Position numbers and translations under genes: made by a program
Part shown: positions 8,034-16,474 of the stretch, in pieces
Numbering within the stretch: the first letter of the stretch is position 1
Layout: each line of letters starts with the position of its first letter
Source of the DNA: Streptosporangium carneum
GTDB taxonomy: Bacteria; Actinomycetota; Actinomycetes; Streptosporangiales; Streptosporangiaceae
Direction: 5' to 3'
Assembly: GCF_027922005.1 (NCBI RefSeq)
Contig: NZ_BSEV01000017.1
Coordinates: 124,001-188,000, forward strand
DNA length: 64,000 nucleotides
The notes under the pieces: model-generated
Told to the model about the DNA's origin: nothing
Databases searched by the model: none
What the model saw: the letters and a program-made list of their open reading frames with translations, nothing else

Positions 8034-8065
8034 CATCTGTGAGCACGCACATCTGTGAGCACGCA
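8034..8065 (+). repeat. 16-bp tandem duplication upstream of the TetR gene
   Basis: The unit CATCTGTGAGCACGCA occurs twice head to tail, ending 29 bp before the TTG start of the TetR gene. It could double a regulator or polymerase contact site, or be a recent slippage event. Confidence 0.75.
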
Positions 8066-8094
8066 CGAAGCACCACGAACTGAAGGAGACCACC

Positions 8095-8679
8095 TTGGGC
8101 CCGATGCCAGACCGGCGCGAGAAGATCCTCGCCGTCTCGGCAGAGCTGTTCGCCACCAAGGGAGTCGCGTCGACGACCGTACGCGACATCGGCGAGGCGG
8201 CCGACGTGTTCTCCGGCAGCCTCTACCACCACTTCAAGTCCAAGAACGCGATCGTCGCCGAGCTCCTCACCCGGTACATGAACGACATCCAGCGGCGGTT
8301 CGCCGAGGTCGTGGAACGCTCGCAGAGTCCGCAGGAGGTCCTGCGCGGCCTGATCCTGGAAACGCTGGTCATCATCGAGCAGCACCCCCACCCCACGGCG
8401 ATCTACCAGAACGACCGGCGCTACCTGCGCGACAACGGCCTGCTCGAGCCCGTGGACCACGCCTCCCGCTCGGTCCGGGAGTACTGGATGACCGCGATCC
8501 GCGCGGGCGTCGCAGACGGGAGCCTGCGTGACGACATCCCCGCGGAGGTCTTCTACCGGTCCGTTCGCGACTCACTGTGGGCGTCGATGCACTGGCCCAT
8601 CCGCGGCGGCTACTCCACCGGCGAGTTCGCCGACCTGCTCACGAGGTTGTTCTTCGGGGGGTTCGCCACCGAACGCTGA
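8095..8679 (+). CDS. TetR-family regulator, KstR2-like
   Basis: A 194-residue TetR repressor. The N-terminal HTH includes TTVRDIGEAADVFSGSLYHHF, here quoted as TTVRDIGEAADVF and SGSLYHHFKSK, and the ligand domain has IYQNDRRYL; both segments parallel KstR2 (SGSLYHHFxSK, IYQDE). KstR2 represses CoA-thioester steroid ring degradation and is released by a CoA ligand. This gene is divergent from a CoA-dependent steroid-type operon and a perfect KstR2 box lies between them. The start is a TTG at 8095 with AAGGAG six bases upstream; the ATG at 8104 is too far from it. The ligand here may differ from the mycobacterial one. Confidence 0.8.
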   Translation: MGPMPDRREKILAVSAELFATKGVASTTVRDIGEAADVFSGSLYHHFKSKNAIVAELLTRYMNDIQRRFAEVVERSQSPQEVLRGLILETLVIIEQHPHPTAIYQNDRRYLRDNGLLEPVDHASRSVREYWMTAIRAGVADGSLRDDIPAEVFYRSVRDSLWASMHWPIRGGYSTGEFADLLTRLFFGGFATER

Positions 8680-8681
8680 GA

Positions 8682-8735
8682 GACGTCCGCGATCCGGACC
8701 GCGGAGAACGCCGACCGGCCCGGATCGCGGACGTC
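8682..8735. terminator. Bidirectional terminator hairpin
   Basis: Perfect 16-bp arms (starting GACGTCCGCGATCCGG) with a 22-base loop, between the convergent TetR and HD-domain genes. No T-tract, as is common in high-GC actinomycetes. Confidence 0.7.
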
Positions 8736-8801
8736 ACGAACCGGAGACTCCCGCGCCCCGTCACACCGCGCCGGGGACGGGCTCGGCCGGACGGTCGCGC
8801 G

Positions 8802-9398
8802 CTAAACGATGACGTGCCCGTGCGCGGCGGCGAACGGCGCGAGATCGGGAATCCCGTAGTCTTCGCACATCAGCTTGAAGGCGACGGCCTTTTCCTCACC
8901 GAAACGACGGATCCGATCAGCGTACGAGGCGGCGGAAACAAAAGTCGGCGGACTTGTTTTGCTGTGAAACTTGTCGGCGTACATCACAAGTCTCTCCTCG
9001 CCCGATTCTGCCGAATAGTCGGCGAGCGGCAGAGGGAGGCCTTGCCTCAGCACGTCGTCGCGGCTGATCCCCACCCCTGTATGGCAGGAGCAGAAACGAC
9101 ATATCGCTTCCGGGAACCCCTCTTCGAGAAGCAGCTCGTAGCCGAGGATCCCGTGGCGCACATAGCTCTTGTGGTCGAGCCTTCCGTCATCGCCGTACAG
9201 CCGGTAGACCCCGATGTCGTGAAGCAGGGCGCCTGCTCGCACCAGGTCCGCGTCGAGATCGAGGCCGGCCCGGGCGAGAAGCCGCTCCGCGATTCCGCAC
9301 ACGATTTCACAGTGCGTGAGAACAAGGTCGAACGCCTCCCGCGTGGGCGCGTGCTTCGCGTGCAGCGCGCGAATCTCCCGGTCCCCTGGAATCCGCAT
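8802..9398 (-). CDS. HD-domain hydrolase
   Basis: A 198-residue soluble HD-domain protein. Metal-binding residues appear in order: H in LTHCEIV, HD in LLHDIGVY, further histidines in RHGILGYE and FCSCHTGVG, and D in MYADKFHSK. This matches metal-dependent phosphohydrolases of unknown substrate (nucleotide or phosphate ester). It stands alone, convergent with the TetR gene, with no operon partner to suggest a pathway. Confidence 0.8.
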   Translation of the reverse strand: MRIPGDREIRALHAKHAPTREAFDLVLTHCEIVCGIAERLLARAGLDLDADLVRAGALLHDIGVYRLYGDDGRLDHKSYVRHGILGYELLLEEGFPEAICRFCSCHTGVGISRDDVLRQGLPLPLADYSAESGEERLVMYADKFHSKTSPPTFVSAASYADRIRRFGEEKAVAFKLMCEDYGIPDLAPFAAAHGHVIV

Positions 9399-9566
9399 TC
9401 CGGGAGCCTAGCAAATTGCGGACACGCCCTTCCGCGGCTCGAAGGCGAAGTCGGGGAGCGCTCCTCCGGCCGGGACGGGCGGAGCGGATCGGCCATGAGC
9501 GCGAGCCGCCGCGGGTGCGGCGGCCCGGCCTCATCCGGTCAGGTGTGCTCCCGGCCTGGTTCGCAG

Positions 9567-10658
9567 TCAGGAGACGCGCAGGGGCGGGCGGCGTCCCCAG
9601 GTGGCCCAGCGCCAGAGCCACTCGAGGGGGCCTTGCCGGAATCTGCGCAGCCAGAGAGTGGAGAACAGCCACTGGGCGGCGAGAACGGCGGCGGCGATCG
9701 AGAACACCGTCGCCCAGGACCAGTTCTGCGGACGGCCGTGCAGGTGGGCGGCCGCCAGGACGACGACCGTGGCGGTCAGGTAGTTGGTCAGCGCCATCCG
9801 TCCCAGCGGCAGGAAGACGGCCCGCAGCGCCGGTCGCAGCGGCGTCCTGAGCAGGACCAGCAGGGCGCACACGTACACCCCCGCGAGCAGCAGCCCGGTC
9901 AGGGCGAGGGAGAGGCCGAAACCCGGGTCGCGCACGTCGTCGACCCGCGACCACAGGGCGGCCGCCGCCCCCGCCGCGAGCACCAGGCCAACTACGACCG
10001 GCCCCCTGGCGGAGCGCTCGATCCGGTCGGTCACACCGTACCTGGCCAGTGCCGAGCCCAGCAGGAACAGCCCGGCGACCAGTACGGTCCTGTCGCCGCC
10101 GGCGATCAGCGACGCCGCGACGAGAGCGGCGGCGAGACCGGCGACGGCCCAGCGCGGCAGCCAGGTCGAGGGCAGCAGCACCAGCAGGCCGACGACGGCG
10201 TAGGTGGTCAGGATGTCGCCCCGCCACAGCAGCAGGAAGTGCGCCGCGCCGACCGCGAGCAGCACCAGAAGTCTGCGCAGCAGAAGCAGTCGCGGGTTGA
10301 CGGCACGGCCTGCGGCCGAGTCCAGCAGCAGGGAGAAGCCGACGCCGAACAGCAGGGAGAAGATCGGGAAGAAGCGCTGCTCGACGAGGAGCCCCATCCA
10401 CGCCTCCGCCGCGCCTCCGGCCGACTCCGAGACGACGACGCCACCGAGGTTGGAGATCGGCCGGACGTTGGCCAGCAGGATCCCGCACAGGGCGAACCCG
10501 CGCAGCACGTCGAGCGCGTCGACACGCGGCCTGCCGGGGGAGGTCGTCGCGGGGGCCTCTCGGCCTTCGTCCGGACGCGGGCGACCGGGACGACGGCCGC
10601 CGTGACGCCTGGTCGGGTCCTCGTCCTTCAGCTCCGGAGGGAGTTCTTCGTGTGGCAT
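9567..10658 (-). CDS. DUF418-family multi-pass membrane protein
   Basis: A 363-residue protein with a Pro/Arg-rich cytoplasmic N-terminus of about 45 residues, then [20 protein letters not shown], the typical DUF418 opening, and about nine to ten hydrophobic segments. The C-terminal DUF418 part includes [14 protein letters not shown] and ends in [13 protein letters not shown]. Related proteins are linked to acyltransferase-like membrane domains, but no reaction is established. It is divergent from the sensor kinase gene. Confidence 0.85.
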   Translation of the reverse strand: MPHEELPPELKDEDPTRRHGGRRPGRPRPDEGREAPATTSPGRPRVDALDVLRGFALCGILLANVRPISNLGGVVVSESAGGAAEAWMGLLVEQRFFPIFSLLFGVGFSLLLDSAAGRAVNPRLLLLRRLLVLLAVGAAHFLLLWRGDILTTYAVVGLLVLLPSTWLPRWAVAGLAAALVAASLIAGGDRTVLVAGLFLLGSALARYGVTDRIERSARGPVVVGLVLAAGAAAALWSRVDDVRDPGFGLSLALTGLLLAGVYVCALLVLLRTPLRPALRAVFLPLGRMALTNYLTATVVVLAAAHLHGRPQNWSWATVFSIAAAVLAAQWLFSTLWLRRFRQGPLEWLWRWATWGRRPPLRVS

Positions 10659-10778
10659 GAGGCCTCATCCTGCGGGCCCGGCCCGGCTTCGGCACGGGTC
10701 GAAAGCAGGGTTCACACCGGCTGAGACCGTACTTTCGGCCGGTTCAGCGCGCGAGCGGGGATCTCTACCCTGAACGGC

Positions 10779-11927
10779 GTGCATGTTCGGGAATGGACGG
10801 CCAGGCGGGCCGGTGTCGCGGCCGGCGCCGGGCTCGGCGCCGTGTTCGCCTCCGCGCTCGCCCTCCAGGCGTCTCTGATCGCGGAGAGCTGGGGCGCCGG
10901 CTACTGGCAGGTCGGCTGCGCCTCCGGAGCGACGGTGTGCGTGATCGCCCTGATGCGCCGCCGTGACCGGGCGTGGGCGGCGGTCGCCGGTCTGGCCGTC
11001 GCGGCGGTCGCGGTCGTGGCGGCCAGGTTCGTCCATCTGCCGGCCGAGCCCAGCCCCGCCATGACCCTGGGCCTGTCCGTGCTCGTCGGCTCCGCGGTCA
11101 GAGCGCTTCCGACCCTGCCTGCCTGCGCCGTCGCCGCCGGAGGGCTCGCGGTGGTCGTCGGCGGCCTGCTCACCGCCCACACGTCCTCCGGCGTCCCGCC
11201 GGTGACGGCGCTGAACGGCGCGGGATGGCTCGCCGCTCTCGTGATCGGGCTGTGCCTGCGGCTGCTCGCCGCCCGCGGCCTGGCCGCCGTGAAGGAGGTG
11301 CGCCGCGACGAGCGCCTGCGACTGGCCAGGGAACTGCACGACGTCGCCGCCCACCACATCACCGGCATCGTGCTCCAGTCCCAGGCGGCCCGGCTCCTGG
11401 CCCGCAAGCAGCCGGAGAGGCTGGACGACGCCCTGGAGGGCATCGAGGCCGCGGGCTCCGACGCGCTGGCCGCCATGCGCCGCCTTGTCGGCCTGCTGCG
11501 CGACGCCGACGACGCGGCCCTCGCCACACTCGGCGCGGAACGACTCAGCGACCTGGTCGAACGCTTCGACGGGCCCGCGGTGCGCCTGCGGCTGCCCGGC
11601 GACGAGGAGGAGTCGGGGTGGCCGCCCGAAGTGGCGAGCACCGTCCACCGGATCGTCCAGGAGGCGCTGACCAACGTCTCCCGCCACGCTCCGCACGCAC
11701 GCTCCGTCCTGGTCGACGTCTCCCGCGATCGAGACGCCGTCGTCGTCGAGGTCGTCGACGACGCCCCGCCGGTCCCGCTCCGCCGCCGCCTCCGCGGCGG
11801 GTACGGCCTGGTCGGGATGCGCGAACGCCTCGAGGCCCTGGGAGGCACGTTGCGCGCCGGGCCGCGTCCCGGGGCGGGCTGGTCCGTGCGCGCCACCGTT
11901 CCCGTCCCCGTGCGGGAGCGCCGATGA
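10779..11927 (+). CDS. NarL-type sensor histidine kinase
   Basis: A 382-residue kinase. The N-terminal 165 residues hold several membrane segments (MASE-like, no extracellular sensor of size). The dimerisation domain has the phospho-acceptor box ARELHDVAAHHITGI (H near residue 190), followed by a HATPase domain with QEALTNVSRHA and GYGLVGMRERLEALGG. This is the HPK7 class paired with NarL/LuxR regulators. The GTG start is at 10779. Its stop overlaps the response regulator start (ATGA), so the pair is co-translated. The signal is unknown; the divergent DUF418 protein could be connected. Confidence 0.9.
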   Translation: MHVREWTARRAGVAAGAGLGAVFASALALQASLIAESWGAGYWQVGCASGATVCVIALMRRRDRAWAAVAGLAVAAVAVVAARFVHLPAEPSPAMTLGLSVLVGSAVRALPTLPACAVAAGGLAVVVGGLLTAHTSSGVPPVTALNGAGWLAALVIGLCLRLLAARGLAAVKEVRRDERLRLARELHDVAAHHITGIVLQSQAARLLARKQPERLDDALEGIEAAGSDALAAMRRLVGLLRDADDAALATLGAERLSDLVERFDGPAVRLRLPGDEEESGWPPEVASTVHRIVQEALTNVSRHAPHARSVLVDVSRDRDAVVVEVVDDAPPVPLRRRLRGGYGLVGMRERLEALGGTLRAGPRPGAGWSVRATVPVPVRERR

Positions 11928-12646
11928 CCGTCGGGGTCCTGCTGGCCGACGACCAGGCGATGGTCCGCGCCAGCCTGCGGGTCATCCTCGAGGACCAGGC
12001 CGACATCAGGGTGGTCGCCGAGGCCGCGGACGGAGCCGAGGCGGTCGCCTTGGCTCGGAGGCTGCGCCCGGACGTGTGCCTCGTGGACGTCCGGATGCCT
12101 CGTCTCGACGGCATCGAGGTCACCCATGCGCTGGCCGGCCCCGGCGTCCCCTCCCCGCTCCGGGTGATCGTGGTCACCACCTTCGACCTCGACGAGTACG
12201 TCTACGGCGCGCTGCGGGGCGGGGCTGTCGGCTTCGTCCTGAAGGACGCCGGCCCGGGCCTGCTCGTCGAAGCCGTCCGAGCCGCGAGCGCCGGGGGCTC
12301 CCTGATCTCGCCGTCGGTCACCCCGCGGCTGCTGCGCCACCTGACCGCGACGGGTGCTCCGGCCGCCCGCGGGCCCGTCCGGCCACTGTCCGAACGGGAG
12401 ACCGAGGTCGTGCGGGCCGTCGCCAGGGGCCGCACCAACCAGGAGATCGCCGCTGAGTTGTTCATCTCGTTGAGCACCGTCAAGGGCCACATATCTGGCG
12501 TCCAAGCCAAACTCGGGATGCGCAACCGGGTCGAGATCACCGCCTGGGCCTGGGAGAACCACCTGATGGACGCCTCCTGTCACGCCGCCGGGCGGCCAGC
12601 CACAACACGGTCATCGGGACCAGTGCGCCCACGGCCGCTCCGGTGA
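11924..12646 (+). CDS. NarL/FixJ-family response regulator
   Basis: A 240-residue regulator. The receiver domain (1-125) has the acidic pair in LLADDQAMV, the phosphorylated Asp in CLVDVRMPRLDG, T in VVTTFDLDEYV and K in FVLKDAG. The C-terminal LuxR-type HTH contains LSERETEVVRAVARGRTNQEIA. The conserved domain ends near ENHLM; about 24 unusual residues follow (ASCHAAGR...) and run into sequence that on the other strand encodes a hydrophobic peptide. The native stop may therefore have been lost. Partner kinase is directly upstream. Confidence 0.9.
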   Translation: MTVGVLLADDQAMVRASLRVILEDQADIRVVAEAADGAEAVALARRLRPDVCLVDVRMPRLDGIEVTHALAGPGVPSPLRVIVVTTFDLDEYVYGALRGGAVGFVLKDAGPGLLVEAVRAASAGGSLISPSVTPRLLRHLTATGAPAARGPVRPLSERETEVVRAVARGRTNQEIAAELFISLSTVKGHISGVQAKLGMRNRVEITAWAWENHLMDASCHAAGRPATTRSSGPVRPRPLR

Positions 12647-12740
12647 GCAGGCCCAGGAGGGTGTCCGGGCCGTCGCCGGAGTCGTCGAGTCCCGCTCCGG
12701 CGGTCGACAGCAGCAGCGCCGAGGCCACCGCGGCCAGCAC
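12537..12740 (-). CDS. Possible small two-TM membrane protein, antisense to the regulator 3' end
   Basis: A 67-residue frame with a GTG start. Reading further upstream without a start codon gives a continuous hydrophobic segment (ALVAAALVLAAVASALLL), then LLGLLTGAAVGALVPMTVLWLAA and an arginine-rich tail, as in real membrane proteins. No good start or ribosome site is seen upstream, and 110 bp overlap the response regulator on the other strand. It may be a 5'-truncated remnant. Confidence 0.35.
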   Translation of the reverse strand: MLAAVASALLLSTAGAGLDDSGDGPDTLLGLLTGAAVGALVPMTVLWLAARRRDRRRPSGGSPRPRR

Positions 12741-12830
12741 CAGCGCGGCGGCGACCAGGGCGTAGTCCGGCCAGAGCCCGCCCTGCTCGGCGAGCGTCTG
12801 CCGACGGCACCGTGTGGATGGAATCGGCCG

Positions 12831-12875
12831 GCGGGGCCGGCGGGGTCGGCGGGGTCGGCGGGGTCGGCGGGGTCG
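12831..12875 (+). repeat. Five tandem copies of a 9-bp unit
   Basis: The unit GCGGGGTCG is repeated five times, the first copy with one change (GCGGGGCCG), in the gap between the two-component system and the DoxX gene. The unit length is a multiple of three, but neither strand gives a believable protein. A slippage-prone microsatellite. Confidence 0.85.
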
Positions 12876-12900
12876 AAGCGGCGGCTCCCGCCGGCGGCCC

Positions 12901-13455
12901 CTACCTCAGCGCGGGGTGGGCGCGGACCAACGGCGTGCGGCTCCACCAGGCGCCGACGCCCAGGGTGTCGCCCGCGTCGGTCAGCGCCAGACCGGCCAGG
13001 ACGATCGAGTAGACCAGGTGGTCGTCCATGAACGGGTTGGTGGTCAGCGGCAGTTCCGCGGCCCACATGAGAAGCAGCATGAGGGTGCCCGCGACGGCGG
13101 CGACACGAAGGCCCGCGCCCAGGATCAGGGCGGCGCCGACGCCGAGCAGGCCGAGCATGAACAGCCAGTCGACCCAGGGCTGACCGGCCAGGGCGGAGAA
13201 GACGCCGCCGAGGGCGTTCTCGCCGGTGCCCTTGAGGAAACCCGTGGTCGGGCTGCCGCCGGAGATCCAGGCGTTCTTGGCCGGGGTGGCGAAGCCCCAG
13301 CCGAAGGTCTTGTCCAGGAAGGCCCACAGGAAGATCCAGCCGATGGCGATGCGGGCGACAGCCCAGACGTAGTCGGCGGGACGCGCCCCGGCCGGCTGTG
13401 AAGCGGTGCTCGTGACGGGGGTGACAGGAGCGGGTCGTCCTTCGACGGGGGCCAT
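12901..13455 (-). CDS. DoxX-family membrane protein
   Basis: A 184-residue protein with four hydrophobic helices: VARIAIGWIFLWAFLDKTFG, LFMLGLLGVGAALILGAGLR, AAVAGTLMLLLMWAAELP and a C-terminal SIVLAGLALTDAG. This is the DoxX/DoxD (thiosulfate:quinone oxidoreductase large-subunit-like) family; most actinobacterial members have no proven reaction. The ATG at 13455 has GGAAGGA seven bases upstream and is preferred to the GTG at 13479. The divergent or adjacent XRE-cupin gene upstream (on the same strand) could regulate it. Confidence 0.85.
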   Translation of the reverse strand: MAPVEGRPAPVTPVTSTASQPAGARPADYVWAVARIAIGWIFLWAFLDKTFGWGFATPAKNAWISGGSPTTGFLKGTGENALGGVFSALAGQPWVDWLFMLGLLGVGAALILGAGLRVAAVAGTLMLLLMWAAELPLTTNPFMDDHLVYSIVLAGLALTDAGDTLGVGAWWSRTPLVRAHPALR

Positions 13456-13536
13456 GGCAGTCCTTCCAGGGGGTTTCACCTCCTGAAAGGAAACCGTCTG
13501 CGACGGCCGGTGTGCAGTGCCGTACGGCTCAGGACG

Positions 13537-14169
13537 TCAGGACTTTCGGCCTTCGCCCCCAACGCCGGACGATGGCGGCCGAAGTCGTGCGCGAGGCTTC
13601 GCACGGACGTGCATGCGCTCCCCCTGCCTTCCGAAGAGGCTGAGGATCTCGACGGGCCGCCCGTCCGCGCTGCTGAACCAGTGGGGCAGGCGGGTGTCGA
13701 ACTCGGCGGCCTCGCCGGGGCCGAGGACCAGATCGTGCTCGGCGAGGACGAGCCGTAGCCTGCCGTCCAGCACATACAGCCACTCGTAGCCCTCGTGCGT
13801 GCGGTAGTCCGGCTCGGCGCCCCGGTCGAAAATGACCATCTTGTACGCCTGGAGGGGTCCTGGGCTCCGGGTCAGGGGAACGAACGTGCCGCCGTCCGGC
13901 AAGGAGCGGGGGGTCAGCCGGATCCGGGGGTCCCCCACTTCGGGGGCGCCGACCAGGTCGTCCAGGGGCACGTGGTAGGCACTGGCCAGCGGCAGCAGCA
14001 GTTCCAGGCTGGGGCGGCGCTGTCCGGACTCAAGCCGGGAGAGGGTGCTCTTGGAGATGCCGGTCACCTCGGAGAGCGCGGTCAGGGTGAGGCCGCGTTT
14101 GACGCGCAGCCGTCTGAGCCGGGGACCGACCTCGTCGAGAACCGCTTGGTAGGGCGGTTTTTTGTCCAT
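13537..14169 (-). CDS. XRE-family regulator with cupin domain
   Basis: A 210-residue regulator. The N-terminal XRE HTH reads LRRLRVKRGLTLTALSEV... TGISKSTLSRLESGQRRPSL (residues 12-60). A C-terminal cupin barrel (about 100-190) has THEGYEWLYVLDGRLRL and PGEAAEFDTRLPHWF. Such proteins sense a small ligand and control neighbouring genes. ATG at 14169 gives a start like that of family members; an ATG at 14184 is in frame. It is divergent from the His-rich methyltransferase with only 77 bp between, so a shared operator is likely. Confidence 0.85.
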   Translation of the reverse strand: MDKKPPYQAVLDEVGPRLRRLRVKRGLTLTALSEVTGISKSTLSRLESGQRRPSLELLLPLASAYHVPLDDLVGAPEVGDPRIRLTPRSLPDGGTFVPLTRSPGPLQAYKMVIFDRGAEPDYRTHEGYEWLYVLDGRLRLVLAEHDLVLGPGEAAEFDTRLPHWFSSADGRPVEILSLFGRQGERMHVRAKPRARLRPPSSGVGGEGRKS

Positions 14170-14246
14170 GGGGGCATTCCACATCTCTTTCCCGGAATCA
14201 GCAACAGAAGTTGCCGCCCTCCTCTCGCGGGTGCACGCTCCTCGGC

Positions 14247-15197
14247 ATGAGCCCACACCACGATTCCGGACACGAACACGGCCACGGACAGGGACATGGA
14301 CATGGCCACGGCCACGGCCACGGCGACGTCGACTGGGAGGCCATGGCCGCCCAGCTGGAGAACAGCGGCGAACTGCAGCTCCCGGTCCTCCGCCCGATCG
14401 CGGCCCGTCTGAGGGAGCTGCTCGCCCCGGAGAGGGAGGTCCGGCGCATCCTCGACATCGGCAGCGGGCCGGGGGTGATGACCTGCGTGTTCGCCGAGGC
14501 CTTCGCGGACGCCGAGGCGGTCGCCGTGGACGGCGCGCCAGGACTTCTGGACCGTGCCCTGGCTCGCGCCGAGCGGCTCGGCCTCGGCGGCAGGGTGACC
14601 GTCCGGCACGCGAAGCTGCCCGAGGACCTGGGCGGCGGTGACGAACACGGGGAAGGCGGCCTCGGCTCGGCGGATCTGATCTGGAGCAGCAAGGCCGTGC
14701 ACCACCTCGGCGACCAGCAGGGGGCGTTGAACGAGCTCGCCGGCGCGCTGAGGCCCGGCGGGCTGCTCGCCGTGGCGGAGGGCGGCCTGCCGACGCGATT
14801 CCTTCCCCGCGACATCGGCATCGGCAGGCCGGGCCTCCAGGCCCGGCTCGACGCCGTCCAGGAGCACTGGTTCGAGATCATGCGCGCCGAGCTGCCCGGC
14901 AGTACCAGCGTGGTCGAGGACTGGCCCGCGATGCTCAGCCGTGCCGGGCTCACCGGCGTCGGCGGCTTCACCCTCCTCCTCGACCTGCCCGCGCCTCTGG
15001 GCGAGGCCGCCCGCGTCTTCCTGCACGCCCATCTGGCCCGGCTGCGGGAGATGATGAGCGAGTCCCTGGACGCGGAGGACCGCAGCACGCTCGACGTGCT
15101 GCTCGATCCCGGAGCGCCGGAGGGCGTCCTGCGGCGACCCGACGCCTTCCTCCTGTCCGCCACCACGGTCTTCACGGGCGTGCGCCCGGCTCGATGA
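14247..15197 (+). CDS. Class I SAM-dependent methyltransferase with His-rich N-terminus
   Basis: A 316-residue protein. Residues 4-27 alternate His and Gly (HGHGHGHGHG core), a probable metal-binding tail. The Rossmann methyltransferase core follows: motif I ILDIGSGPGVM near residue 75, acidic loop VAVDGAP, and LIWSSKAVHHLGD where family members have a catalytic or post-I motif. The substrate is unknown. Its start at 14247 faces the XRE-cupin regulator, which probably controls it. The His-rich segment is made of 6-bp DNA repeats (GGCCAC), so its length may vary among strains. Confidence 0.85.
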   Translation: MSPHHDSGHEHGHGQGHGHGHGHGHGDVDWEAMAAQLENSGELQLPVLRPIAARLRELLAPEREVRRILDIGSGPGVMTCVFAEAFADAEAVAVDGAPGLLDRALARAERLGLGGRVTVRHAKLPEDLGGGDEHGEGGLGSADLIWSSKAVHHLGDQQGALNELAGALRPGGLLAVAEGGLPTRFLPRDIGIGRPGLQARLDAVQEHWFEIMRAELPGSTSVVEDWPAMLSRAGLTGVGGFTLLLDLPAPLGEAARVFLHAHLARLREMMSESLDAEDRSTLDVLLDPGAPEGVLRRPDAFLLSATTVFTGVRPAR

Positions 15198-15426
15198 CCC
15201 CTCCGCCCGAAGCGGACGCGAGATCGACGTGACCTGGCCCTCATCCGGATCAGCGGCCGAACTACCTGCGGAAATGGGACTTTCGTCTCTGTCGGCCGCG
15301 GCCCTGCGGTCGCGACAGTGGTAATGGTGGACGACTGCTCGGGTCCGCCGCGGATCGTCATGCCCGCGGGACGGACCCGGCGTCCGCCGGACCGATCACC
15401 ACTTCGCCGCAGCGGAGGTTCAGATC

Positions 15427-15684
15427 ATGGAAGCCAAGCAGTGGACCGTACGGATCGACATCACCGAAGAAGGCGACGAGACGACCGCCAGGGCGGTCCT
15501 GTCGAGCAGGGACATCAGCAGCCTGACCGGGGTCGGCCGGGCGCGCCGCAACCCGACCGACGAGCCGGTGGCGGAGATCGGCGACGAGCTCGCCGTGGCC
15601 CGCGCGCTGGCCGATCTGGCGGGAAGACTCCTCAGCGCCACCTCGGCCGACATCGCCCAGCTCACCGGACCCACCTCATGGTGA
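15427..15684 (+). CDS. DUF1876-family small protein
   Basis: An 85-residue protein matching the DUF1876 family common in actinomycetes: WTVRIDITEEGDETTARAVL, then GVGRARRNPTDEPVAEIGDELAVARAL. A double-stranded-RNA-binding-like fold is predicted for the family, function unknown. A good ribosome site (GGAGG) precedes the ATG. Monocistronic. Confidence 0.85.
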   Translation: MEAKQWTVRIDITEEGDETTARAVLSSRDISSLTGVGRARRNPTDEPVAEIGDELAVARALADLAGRLLSATSADIAQLTGPTSW

Positions 15685-15704
15685 GGTCCGCTCCTGTCAC
15701 CCGG

Positions 15705-15767
15705 CCGGCACCGGCGTGATCGGCCCGGGCGTCCGGACTCGGCCCACGACGCGTCTGCCGGTGCCGG
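15705..15767. terminator. Possible terminator, long-loop hairpin
   Basis: Perfect 11-bp arms CCGGCACCGGC and GCCGGTGCCGG with a 41-base loop, between the convergent DUF1876 and flavodoxin genes. The long loop weakens the call. Confidence 0.35.
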
Positions 15768-15803
15768 TGCGCCCGGCGGGGTCGCGCGGGTGAGGCGGCG
15801 GAG

Positions 15804-16295
15804 TCAGATCGAGGCCTTCAGGTCGTAGGCGATGTCGCGGGCCCAGGCGCGCACCCGTTCGGGATCGCGGAAGTCACCCGCCGCCGTCCTGGCCATGGTC
15901 GCGGCGGGAAACCCTCTGGCGTCGGCGCGCAGGCAGCCTCCGAAGACGACGTTCTCCATTGCGCCGAGCCTGCGTCTGGCTCGCTCCGCCGCGTCGGGCG
16001 GGGGCGCGTCCCGATCGCCGATCGTCTGCAGCGGCCCGCTGCTGAACAGCCAGACGGGCCGCTCCGCCAGCTGCCGGGCGCAACGCCTGACCAGGGCTCG
16101 GGTGTGACGGTGCCAGCGGCCGAAGTAGATCGCGCCTCCCAGGACGACCGCGTCGTAGTCTCCGACCTCCCTCACCTCGGCGGCGTCCCGGACGTCGGCG
16201 TCCATTCCCTCCTCGACGAGGACCCGGGCGACCCACTCGGCGATCTCACGGGTGGAGCCGCGCCTGGACCCGTAGGCCACCAACACCTTCGTCAT
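15804..16295 (-). CDS. Flavodoxin-domain protein
   Basis: A 163-residue flavodoxin: FMN phosphate loop YGSRRGSTREIAEW at residues 7-20, VVLGGAIYFGRWH in the middle and WLFSSGPLQTIGD for isoalloxazine contacts. It resembles HemG-type menaquinone-dependent protoporphyrinogen dehydrogenases and other actinobacterial flavodoxin-domain proteins. No heme gene is nearby, so only flavin-dependent redox function can be stated. The start ATG at 16295 has GGAGG upstream. Confidence 0.8.
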   Translation of the reverse strand: MTKVLVAYGSRRGSTREIAEWVARVLVEEGMDADVRDAAEVREVGDYDAVVLGGAIYFGRWHRHTRALVRRCARQLAERPVWLFSSGPLQTIGDRDAPPPDAAERARRRLGAMENVVFGGCLRADARGFPAATMARTAAGDFRDPERVRAWARDIAYDLKASI

Positions 16296-16378
16296 CGCGG
16301 GGCCTCCTCTCCGCTGCCAGCTCATCAGCGGCGGTCCCGCCACGGCAGATGTCCTTCGGCCCGAATGGCACCGACCTT

Positions 16379-16419
16379 GGTCCTCGGGGAGCGCGCCACC
16401 GGCTCGCTCCCCGAGGACC
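16379..16419. terminator. Strong hairpin terminator after the racemase gene
   Basis: Perfect 15-bp arms (GGTCCTCGGGGAGCG and its complement) with an 11-base loop, 56 bp downstream of the racemase stop on the minus strand and upstream of the flavodoxin start. Confidence 0.75.
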
Positions 16420-16474
16420 GGGCACTCGCGGGCGGACGTGCGCGCGTTCCGCGGCCGGGCGGGCGTGCCGCCCC

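Noticed and set aside
8577-10724. 715-residue plus-strand open frame
   Set aside because: Antisense to the HD-domain and DUF418 genes; Gln/Arg/Gly low-complexity.
12812-13012. Glycine/valine repeat peptide encoded by the 9-bp tandem repeats
   Set aside because: No ribosome site, no family, and it runs into the DoxX gene on the other strand.
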